From positions 60,264,670-60,328,669 of the forward strand of contig OZ024903.1 of assembly GCA_964017125.1 (NCBI GenBank): a DNA stretch of 64,000 bases. Direction: 5' to 3'. The number at the start of each line of letters is the position of its first letter. Within the stretch, counting starts at the first letter, position 1. A model generated the notes under the pieces. That model ran no database searches. It was not told where the DNA came from and saw only the letters and a program-made list of their open reading frames with translations. This document shows positions 47,519 to 57,900 of the stretch, piece after piece. Position numbers and translations under genes: made by a program. The DNA is from Flabesymbios commensalis (lineage: Eukaryota; Annelida; Polychaeta; Terebellida; Flabelligeridae).

Positions 47519-49690
47519 ATGTATACTATTTTCACACTCCTAACAGCCGTGTCTATTATACGCAGCGATGACGAATTGTCCTCTTGTGGCCCAATCATAT
47601 TTGTAACAAATTGTCAACCGTCATCAATAACAAACACCATGTTTTCAAATTTGGTCACAGCAAAATTTGTAGGCCTAGATGTTGCAATATCTTTCAATTG
47701 CAACATCTAGGCCTACTGGTAGGAAATGTCAGCTTAAATCCGGGTCCCTCCGGCTCAAATGACATAATTAAATGGCAACAATCAATGCAAGATCCATCAA
47801 ACCAAAAACAGTCCCCTTCATCGAAAAATCTGGACATTGTGGCAGTGACGGAAACAGGGTTAAAACATGATAAAACGCAATCATCGATAGCTGATATCTC
47901 ACCTCCTGGCTGTTCGTTTTTTCATGAACCTCGTGCGGATCAGCGGACAGGAGGAGGTGTAGGCATACTAGTGTCTGACCAATTAACAGTGATTAAAAAC
48001 AGATATTCATTCTCTGCCATCATTTAAAACGTTCATGGCGCTCTCTGCACGTATTGGAAACAATTCGTTCAGTAGTTTCGTTGTCTGCCTGTATAGGCTT
48101 CAAAACGGTACGTTCAATTTTTGATCAGTTTCAAGATTTACTAGAGAACTAATTCTACTCCATATATATTGGATATTTCAACTTACATCTGGATAACTCA
48201 AATGGAAAAGCCAATAAATTCAATAAAATCGTCACATGTTCCCATCCCAAGCAGCATGTTAATTTTCCAACTCACCTTCATGGTCATTGGCTAGATCTTT
48301 TGATCACCGAACGCGTTTCTAATTATATCAAATCAGTTTTTTTCGGCAGCATGTATTACACACCATCTCGCTGTCATATCAGAAATTGACGGTTGATACA
48401 CGAAATGGAAAAAAGAAAAAACATCGTTTCGAAAAATATACGAAATTGGTTATGAATCGTTTCATTCAGATATTCTCAATTTGGATCCAATGAAGAAACC
48501 AAGATCTCTCACGACTCTGTCGACAGTATGATTCTGTCGTTAGCTCTACTTTAGACAATAATACGGTCTTGTAAGATAAGTCAGAAAACCACGATATCCA
48601 TGGATGACTCAAGAAATAATGAAGGCTAAAATCTTTCACAACAATCTCAAACGTACATAGCGCAGATCTCGCACACAACTAGATCGTTCATGTTACATCA
48701 GTGCCACCTGTGTAACAGAATGATGACAAAGCAAAATAGAAATATTTAGCTGATCTTATTTCAGAAAATTCGGACAATCCTCGTCTTCTATGGAACTCAA
48801 TAACTAGCATTCTGCATAGAATTCCACACGCCCGTTCTGCCAGAGTTCACATTAGTAAAATCACTCTGTGACCATTTCTTTAAATATTTTGTTGATAAAA
48901 TTAAAACCAATTTCCAGATAAAGTACAGAATATTCCATGAGTGTAAAAAACCCAGAAATTAGATCCATAATGAACGTTTTTGAACGGGTGACAGAAGATG
49001 AAATTAAAAAGCTTATTTTGAGCTCATCGTCAAAATCATGTAATCTGAACCCCGCTCATACAAGCGTGCTGAAAAATTGTCTTGATATATTAATAACTCC
49101 CATCACTGATATAATTAACATTTTAAGGAAACTTTCAAAGAAGCTCATGTGAGACCACTACTTAAAAACACCTCTCCCTAAAAACGAACTAAAAAGTTAC
49201 AAGCCTGTATCCAACTTGAGTTTTATTTCCAAAAAGATAGTAGTAAATTGGCTTCAAGCTCATATAAAACATAACCATCTATCTAATCCATTAAAATCCC
49301 CCTACAGGAAACATTATTCTACAGAATCAGCTCTACTGAAAGTACATAACGATATCATCATTAGTATTTACAAGGGTGAGGTTACAGCTCTGACCTTGCT
49401 TGACTTGTCGGCCGTTTTCGACACCATTACCCATGCTACATTAACAAATATACTTTCAGATTGTTATGGAATATCTGGGCAGGCTCAAATTAGGTTTTCT
49501 TCTTATTTACAAAATAGGTACCAATCCGTAAAGATTAAAGACACTATGTCATATCAAGTCACAATCTCATATGGTTCCATAGGGCTCTGTGCTTGGACCA
49601 GTGCTTTTTACCCTATACACTACACCACTCAGCGCTCCGTTTTCCGTTTTCAAAGCTAAAGAATCTCTTGAGAAGCTTAATGCTAGTAAG
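47519..49690 (+). mobile_element. LINE-D: decayed L2/CR1-like LINE with a 2A-like motif
   Basis: The frame at 47584-48027 contains LLVGNVSLNPGP, then an endonuclease start (LDIVAVTETGLKHD, GGGVGILVSDQL). After several frame breaks come RT-domain pieces at 48937-49152 (EDEIKKLILSSSSKSCNLNP) and 49216-49659 (HYSTESALLKVHNDI, LTLLDLSAVFDTITH, GISGQAQIRFSSYLQNRYQS). The FADD region and 3' end were not recognised. The NPGP motif near the N-terminus resembles 2A sequences reported in sea-urchin LINEs. It is 5'-complete or nearly so but 3'-truncated, and broken by many mutations. Confidence 0.8.
47669..47716. repeat. Perfect 20-bp stem palindrome with 8-base loop
   Basis: GTAGGCCTAGATGTTGCAAT (47669-47688) is the exact reverse complement of 47697-47716, separated by ATCTTTCA. 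It lies directly before and partly within the codons of the 2A-like motif in LINE-D and includes TAGGCCTA in both arms. Confidence 0.9.
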
Positions 49691-49699
49691 ACTGAATTT

Positions 49700-52030
49700 C
49701 CCATTGGGACCAAACTTAAGCGAGAAAAAATGTTAAATAATATACCTTGCTTAATTCTAGGTCAAGACACAAATCCATCTGCTAGAGAAGGCACTTGACC
49801 TTATATTATATGATGGCAAGTGACAAGTACATATCTTCAAATAAATGAAACATATTGACATTATTATCCAAACGGACGAGGGTTAATACAGGTGTCAACT
49901 CTGGTACCACCCATGAGGACATGTTTTTTTTAGATTGATATGACTGTATAGTGGGTGACATTTGGTTGTTTAGCAAACTGTTTGATGAAGTGATTATAAA
50001 AATACCCAATTTAAATCTACTGAGACTATAAACTACTTAGATATATTCATAGCAAATGCCAGTTCGAGTCGAATCTGGGCCGGATGTGGATTATGGGGGC
50101 ATTAACAGTCCTCTAAAATGTTTTATGGGTTTGGGGTATGCTCTTCTCTTAATGCAATAAATTCTGTAAATAACCAATTAAATCATCCGATAAAAGTAGG
50201 GCTTCATCCATACCTCTTGTCGTGGGTTGTCCAAATTATGAACAAATTTTTGAAAAAATTACGACAACTCACACACCGATTTACCCAAGGCATTTGATTA
50301 ATATTATTATAAATATGATACATGTTTTATATATTGACGTATTATAAATTTGTGTTATTTGCGTGGACATCATAGTTGAAAAACGTTAGTTACGTAGGCA
50401 TGATAATCTCTCAATTACATATTACGTCATTAATATCGTTTTAAATTTTATAAATTTATAAATGACACAGTTTTCTTCTTGAAATTTAAAAGCTGGGTTT
50501 AGATACCTTGTTTGTGATAATATCATGATTGATTATTGAGATATTGCTAAAAATGTATATTTCGGTAATATACGGCGTTACTAATCAACGATTTTGGGAT
50601 ATTTAGACCTCTCCAATTATTCTAGATTTTTGATATGTGTTTCTGTTTTTGCCATTAAAGTACATGCCATTAAATAAATGATGTTGCAATTTTGTCTCAG
50701 TTGCACCTTTTTTGAACATAGGATGACTGTAGGCCCAGCCTACTCTTAGTGAAATTAAATGGTCAAAACTTTAGTTTTAATATAACTAATGCTATATATT
50801 ATATCATGCACGGTCAGCTCTTTAGTTAAGGAGAAATCTTTAATCAAATAGTTTTCTCCGATATAGACCATTTTGTGGCTCAAAGATTGCTTATTGAAAC
50901 ACCACACATATCCGCTTATTATTTTGAGCCATACTTTACTCCTCGTTGTATTGGGGTACTGAGATAATTGCTAGTAGTAGTATTTTTCGCCCCCATCCGG
51001 AGAGGGTCATTAGGGATCTGTTCCGTCTGTTGAATGCTGTGACAGCCTTATGCAGAAGCACTAGCATACAACAATCATTCAAGAGCAGCTGCAGCCTCCT
51101 CGTATCTGGATATAATCTTCGGGCGGATTGCCAGTGGTGTACCCTGGTTCCTCTGCTCAGCAGCAAAGCCAATGCAGCACCCGCATCAGTGCTGGCGCTG
51201 GTGTAGGCCGTGGAAGCCTTAAATAATCGGCAATAGCGTGTTTGATGACATTAGGTCTCTCACACGGGGAATGAATGGAGTTACCCTTCCTGTTGTTTCT
51301 CTGGGGATTATCCGACCCGAGGATAGCGGAGCTGTGCGAAATGCCAGCATTAAATTGCACAGCGAAACCCAAGTCTCGGGCTGTCTGGGCATGTCTGGGG
51401 GTAGATCCCCTAGACATGCACAGAATCCCTTATCAGGCGAGCGGAGGAAATAACCTACCATGCCCTATCACCACAACCCTTACATCATCATCTGTACATC
51501 ATTCATCTCATCAATTGTCTACAACGTTTTTATCGTATTACAATGTCACTTGAAAGACCATTTGTGCCGAAAAGTGACGTAAAGCAATGATTTACTACTA
51601 CTACCTAGCTGTATTATTGATTAATCCCTGTGGAAGGGATGTCAACATTCCGGGATATCTTCTCTCTAAAGGAATTCCACCAATCATGTTTACTAAGATA
51701 CCTAGACATGAGTGGTTCTCCACTTATTTTTTTCCATAATATGTGATATGTATAGCATTTACAGCAATATATCTGCATTATCCATATTGTGAGTGGTCCG
51801 CACTTATTTATTACGAAAAAATGTATCTGTGAAATGACAGTGCGTGTAATCAATTATATAACGTTACTTATAAAGTTACATAATTATATTACCTCATTCA
51901 TTACTGGTGTGCCTGGCGTAGGTTAGCATACCCTCTCTGTGTTAATTTATATCAAACATTTCTTTAGAACCAGATTTAATTGAAACTATCTACCCTGGAG
52001 CTGCATGCGTGTAATGACAACAGATGAGCA
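49700..52030. other. Gene-free stretch with a GC-richer island
   Basis: About 50990-51460 is noticeably richer in G and C than its surroundings and open in several frames on both strands, but no domain was recognised. It ends in a hairpin, GCATGTCTGGGGG-TAGAT-CCCCTAGACATGC (about 51388-51420). It may be a remnant of an unrecognised element. The rest shows nothing. Confidence 0.35.
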
Positions 52031-52040
52031 AGCTTGAATA

Positions 52041-52333
52041 AATGAATGAATTGGATCTTAGGCCACCTTTGTGCACATATAAGCTAAACTGGGCCAGGAG
52101 AACCTCCTGAAGATGGTGAGATGAATGATATGACACTGCCCTCCAGACACAGGATTCGAAATTCTGAGGTCTGAGGTCTACCTCGGTCACGGAGGCTCCC
52201 CACAAAATTGAATCTTTACGAGTGAGCGGGGAAAGTTGTTTCTTTGAAACTTGAAGGCCAGAGCGGGGTTCGAACCCGCGATCTCCAACTTTTCAAGCAG
52301 GCAGCTTCAAGCACTGCACCAGGGCCCCCGCCA
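52041..52333 (-). mobile_element. Dimeric tRNA-derived SINE, head type 2
   Basis: Read on the minus strand, the head GGCGGGGGCCCTGGTGCAGT has a very good B box (GGGTTCGAACCCC region). The body has GGAGCCTCCGTGACCGAGGTAGACC, shortened in the second tRNA-like unit, and an ATTCATTCATTTATTC tail. Flanking repeats are not convincing. Confidence 0.8.
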
Positions 52334-52539
52334 TAAGCAAAAACAAGCAAGATTATTCGGTTATATATGGCAAGCCGTGTTGTACATAGGCCCAAATCAC
52401 ACATTTTACGCATACTCGAGCCTTGGTTACGCATACCCAGGACTAGGTAAACGCGCAGCCGAGCCTTTGTCACGCATACCCGAGCCTCGATTACGCGTAA
52501 CCGAGGCACGGGTACGGGTACGCGTAAAATGTGGGCTTT

Positions 52540-52725
52540 ATTTCCACACACGACGTTGTTGGGACGTTAATTCAACGTCACAACAACACCGTGTGCCCAG
52601 TGGGTTTGCATTCATTTTCTGATGCTGTCAGTGACAGTCATCAAGCCCAGCAAACACACCACTTTCATCCAATGCTGGGTTAATGATGTTTGACCAGTGT
52701 CGCTTGTCGTTGCTCAGAATATTGA
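52540..52725. repeat. Two hairpin-family pieces
   Basis: CACACGACGTTGTTGGGACG at 52547 pairs with CGTCACAACAACACCGTGTG (about 52577-52597), a compact hairpin. At about 52647 CCCAGCAAACACACCACTTT starts a half copy running through AATGCTGGGTTAATGATGTT. Confidence 0.55.
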
Positions 52726-52998
52726 CACATAATAGGTCCTTTCTATAGAAGTCTTACCATATACAAGTAAGTGAGCACAATCATACATGCTCATTCACAA
52801 CCTACCTTTTCACTCCAGCCCTGTATTGACAGTAAAGAGTGTACAGATGAGAGGGTACAGAAAGAGAGGTCAAAGGCCTATCTGTATGCACATCTCAGAT
52901 GGGTGAATGTGAGGTAGTTATCGCTAGAAATACATGAGAGTCTCTCTCATGTATTTCTGATATGAGTTTGAAAATGATTCAGGATGATTTAACTTGAC

Positions 52999-53196
52999 TG
53001 TTATCATGGGCGTGCACAGGGGGGGGGGGGTTTAGGTTGAGGTCAGAGTGGTGCTGAACCCCCCTCCCCCTTGAACCCCCCCCCTTGAGCTGCAAATTTA
53101 AAAAAAAAAATCAGGGATTTCCGGGGGACCCCGGAACCCCCATATTTTACCCCTTGACCCCACCCCCCTTGACGAAAAGCTGCGCACGCCCCTGGT
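52999..53196. mobile_element. Short MITE with GGGCGTGCRCAG ends
   Basis: The left end is GGGCGTGCACAGGGGGG and the right end GCTGCGCACGCCCCTGG. The interior is a mirror of G-runs and C-runs with CTTGAACCCCCC words and an A-run. It is about 200 bp and non-coding. The superfamily is not certain. Confidence 0.55.
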
Positions 53197-53339
53197 TATG
53201 TGAATTATAATAAATAGCTCATATTATGAGCTATGTTAATATTACCTCATAATTTTATTACCCTGCCTCGACTTCCTGTAATTATGTTTGCATATTGAGT
53301 TTGTTTGGATCTCGATGCTTTTAATCTTCTATGTCCGTG

Positions 53340-53670
53340 CACTATTTCTCCCTGAGTTCTTATCCAATCGACTTCAAACCTCGGCACAATGATCCTTAGG
53401 TATGTATGACTTTTCTAAGAATTCCCAGTTGTTCTGCCGGATTGATGCAGAATTTTCTGGATCACCAAGTGCTAATCAATGTTTAGCCAATGATGTACAT
53501 ACCGGGCGCATATAATATGTTATTATCCCTGAGTCTGTATCCAATCGACTTCAAACCTTTGCACAATGATCCTTATGTTTTGGGGAGGTGTGCTATGACT
53601 TTTCTCAGACATACGTCATGTTCTTCATGATTTTATTCAGAATTCTCTGGATCACTATGTGGATTAATGT
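53340..53670 (+). repeat. Two direct units of about 180 bp
   Basis: TATCCAATCGACTTCAAACC followed by GCACAATGATCCTTA and ATGACTTTTCT occurs at about 53361 and again at about 53530, and both copies go on to CAGAATT-TCTGGATCAC. It is non-coding. Confidence 0.65.
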
Positions 53671-53805
53671 TGGTACAATGATGTACATGTCGGGAGAAGC
53701 CCATGAACCTTGGCCGGTGAATATAGGGGCGCATTATCAGAGAGACAGACAGACTTGCACCCTGTACATTTAATCAATTAAAATGCGGAAGCCTATATCC
53801 AATAA

Positions 53806-53998
53806 TGGTTCTATGTGGGGCCAGCGTCGCAGAGGGTTGCTCAGCATTGAACCAACATTGGGTGTTTGATATGGACAGTAGAACCTTGCAAATTCTACAT
53901 TTTAACATTGAACTAACAGTTGTAATTGCATCAAACACGAAACGTCGACGCAATGTTGTTTTAATGTTTGGCCAGCGTTGCAGACAGTGATACAGCCT
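53806..53998. repeat. Two half copies of the hairpin family
   Basis: GGGGCCAGCGTCGCAGAGG followed by CATTGAACCAACATTGGGTGTTTG (in pieces) lies at about 53817-53870. ATCAAACACGAAACGTCGAC with AATGTTGTTTTAATGTTTGG and CCAGCGTTGCAGAC lies at about 53931-53986. Together they could be the two ends of one family member opened by later sequence. Confidence 0.45.
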
Positions 53999-53999
53999 T

Positions 54000-54970
54000 A
54001 ATCCAAGAAAGATGTCAGAATTCTGAAATCTAAATTTCCAATCAATATCTCATAATAAAAATAACCCAACAATATTTAAAATGGTGGCCAAAAAACGTAG
54101 TCCAAACATTATTGTTACTTGAAAATTCACAATTCTCCTCTAGTTAGATTTCCACTATGTAATATTATTATCGAATGATATTATCTATTTTATTAAAACC
54201 GATACAAACAATACAAAATGACTTAGATCAGTTTCTTATGATTATTGACTGTTACGTTTGCATTCACATGGTCAAGTGGTTTAAAGCCATATATTACCTA
54301 AATCTGTAAACATTTATGTCTATAATATTATGACAATCACCAATTTACAAAACACCATCCACTTGTTCACTCTTGTGTATGGGGTATTAAAACATATCGG
54401 AACAAAATGGTACCATTAAAATGATTTAAAGCTACAAATAATTCTGAGCACATGAAAATACACACGAATAAGATCTGTAAACCCCTCAATTTGACAGATA
54501 TGGTAACAAGGTAGTTATGCAGTAATGAGTTTTACATTTGATCTGCAAATGTAGATTGACACTTTTAATGGTCAGCGATATCAAAATGATTGTTATTTGT
54601 AAGGAACTATAACAAATTTGCGACAGTGACTGACAGCTACAGTAGCATTACCAGCTAGAGCTGTGATGACAATAGCATAGCAAAATCATAACTTATAAAT
54701 TATGTACGATCATCATGCAATCTGATTGCATAGTTATGATTTTTATCAAAAATGAAATACCATGATTGAGGTCCATTTATTTAACACTGTGAATATTTTG
54801 CATAAAATGACAAAGTGACATTAGATTATGAGGTATAAATAGGTAGTAATTGCATCAATGTTTAAAATTCATATTTCACAGCACATAATTATTGTAGTCT
54901 TGCATTAGTAAGTCCAGTATACATGTTATATGTGATACTCCCGCACTGTAACTGCAGTATACATGTAAGT
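54000..54970. other. Intergenic stretch downstream of the receptor gene
   Basis: Nothing was recognised except the polyadenylation signal listed below. Confidence 0.45.
54776..54781 (-). promoter_or_regulatory. Polyadenylation signal AATAAA
   Basis: On the minus strand AATAAA lies about 200 bases past the stop of the gustatory-receptor-like gene. Confidence 0.45.
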
Positions 54971-54981
54971 GTACTGTATCA

Positions 54982-57900
54982 TCAGCCATTGCTGCTGTTA
55001 TATAGTCTGATATACACCGCCTCTTTAGCGCCCGATGCGTCACCTGAGGTTTCTCGATTTCCAAATTTGAGCAAAATGACAGTGTATGATACTATCATTA
55101 AAGTCACCTGCAATAAAAGTAAGTTAATAATATGTTGTAATGTGTGGTTCTTTATTCTTAATACGTAAACGTTTATAGCAGTATTATCCCATCCTGTCAT
55201 TACAGGGTGTATTTCCAGAGTGAGAACGAATACAACTGAAGTCTCTACAGGATGTATTATCCAAATGTCTGTATCTCCAACTGTGTAATAGATAATAGTT
55301 AACAAGGTTTTTAAGAGATGTGCTTGTACATATAACACTCACCGTTTTAATGGTTTGTTTGTTGATATAGAATAATTTCCAACCACTTAATCCGATATGA
55401 CCCTCAGTTAGCTTTGTAAGAAAGGCGTAATACTGAAAACAAGAACGTATTATTCATAATTATTAAAACAAATATTAACGATTGAAAAGCTAAAATAAAT
55501 AATTTAAATTTGAACACCACTGTCCAGACGTCAACCATTATTTTTATTTCATATTGGACTACCTTTTGTTACACTGGCTCAACATTGAAGTCAACATCTC
55601 ATGTTCACAGCCATACGTACGACTTAAAGCTGAACAGAAAATATATAAGATTGTGAGCCCAGTGTACCAATATTCGTACCATGAACGTTCATGGACTGTG
55701 TTTTCATTTGCATATAGTATAACCCTCATTTTTTAAATATATGGGGGCTGGACTATTATGCAGATGAAAACGCATTCAAGGGACGTACAAAGTACGAACA
55801 TTTGTACAATGGCCTGACAACCTAATTATATCCATTCGTTTCAGCTTTAAGTGTCGGAAAACGACCTTTGGTTGAAATCATAAAAATTATTGTACAGTAC
55901 GTTGATGCTGATATTAGAACACACTTGTTTCAAAAACACTGTTGTCTTATTTAATAAGCATTACACCATGTGTACCTGCTTTTAATTAGTGTTTTTAATT
56001 AGGTGTCCACATTAAATACGCATTTACAAATATATGTGAGCTCAGTATACGTACACAACAGCTTTATGATTTAATTTTTAAATCCATATAGACAAATTTT
56101 CAATCAATCCAAGAATTTGCGTTTGAAAGGAATAACAATCAGTCGCAATTGAAATAAGATTACAGCATCTAAAAGTAATAAACACTTCACAAGTTAACTT
56201 TCTATGATAAATATTTAATTAAGAATACCTGCATAAAATGTTCCAGGGTACAGCATTCTCCTTTAAGATTTAAATTATACAGGGAACTCTTACAAGACAC
56301 AGCCTGTTAACATAAAATAAAAAAAAACATCAATGGTTCATCACATTATAATATGTGCAGCTGTGAATATTTAGCATGTATGAATATTACAGCCATAAAA
56401 CTACGCCATTTTATCTACAAAATTCATAACAGGGTTTTATTAGCAAATATGTGGTGGATATAAATTGTGTCTCGCTACCGCGACCACAACTGCAAAATTA
56501 CTCATATTTTTTTATTATGAGACCAAAGATTTGCAAACATTTATTTGTGTGCATACATTTCAATCCCAATAAGTGTGATGTAATCAGCCAATAAAAAAAA
56601 AATTAAGACCAGAATAATGGTGATTAGCAATGTCTTCGACGTTGGTCCAACATTGTACATATGTTATGCAAATGATTTGTGTTTGCTGGGGTTAACCCTT
56701 TAACCGCCAAATTATTCAATTTGAATTTTCACCCACTTGAAGTTGTGGCTCACGGACGCGATCCACAACATCACGTGAGTGAAAATTGTTCAGATTTGAC
56801 AAAATGGAGGTCAACTCTTTTCAAATCTTGCTGTTTGATGTCACATTTTATCTTTTAACATTTTTTAAATGTGGTACTTAATGTGCTAATAAAAAATAAA
56901 AACCCGGATATATGCGGCACCGGCGGTTAAAGGGTTAATACCACATCTACAGCAGCGTCTAGTTAATCTCTCACCGCCTGGTTCAGCATGGTGGCCACCA
57001 CCGTGACCAGGATGATCTGTAGCAGGCAGGTGAAGATGAAGATGACGTTGGCTGCCACGCAATGCCTCATCTCCTGTGTGGGGGAATCATCTAATATCAG
57101 GACGTACAGCAGCAAACACACGATAGGTATGTTTGTCACGTACACCATCAGGTTGTACAGAGAAAAGATGTTGTCAACCTCCAGTATTATACTGCCGACA
57201 AACACAAACATAGTGAATTTGATTATAATTAATCTGTAATATTATTGTGCTATACACTGTACTGTGATAAATAAATACACAATGCAATTAAAAAAATCAG
57301 ATTGCTGACATGTTTTTATTGGATTGCATTACATTGCACTGCCATGTATTCCACTGTATGTTTATCTCATGAATTCCCTACCACCGCATATTAGAATCGC
57401 GTTAAATTGTGCTCATTGCAGTGTACTACATTAAATTATATTTTATGACAATGTAGTACAAGGAATTACATTACATTGTATTTTTGAAAAGATGATAAAG
57501 CTTAAAGGCTCATACCCAGGCAAATGGCATGTTTTTGTTTTAGCTCTGTTATATCTTTTTACGTGTTTGAATGAGTGAAGGCAACATTGCGATAGATTTA
57601 CAAATTTTAAAAACATCCGTTGACAACGTAATCAGGTTTCGAAAAAGACAGGAAAGTCTTATCTAGTCAGCGATTTGATTATTTCCTTCTAAAGTTTTTT
57701 TTATAATTTACTAGCCGTAATCTATGACAACAATTCTTAACTCGTATTAGGAATAACGGAATTCACATTTCTAAACACGAAGGTTCAACACCTCTAAACA
57801 GTAGGGTCAGAACCGGGTTGGCAGGGCCCTCCCCCCTCCCCCACTTTTTGACTGATAGAAAAAGTCAGTTCGCATCACCTAAAAAAATATTGTATTTGAC

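Noticed and set aside
47519-47710. Signal-peptide-like start of a small secreted protein (MYTIFTLLTAV)
   Set aside because: It leads directly into LINE-D sequence and overlaps the palindrome; it is better explained as part of the LINE 5' region.
55108-55338. Minus-strand frame reading through from one receptor exon towards the next
   Set aside because: It is intron sequence: a GTGAGTG donor ends the exon at 55343 and a TTTTATTGCAG acceptor starts the next at 55107, and only the spliced join restores the helix 7 signature.
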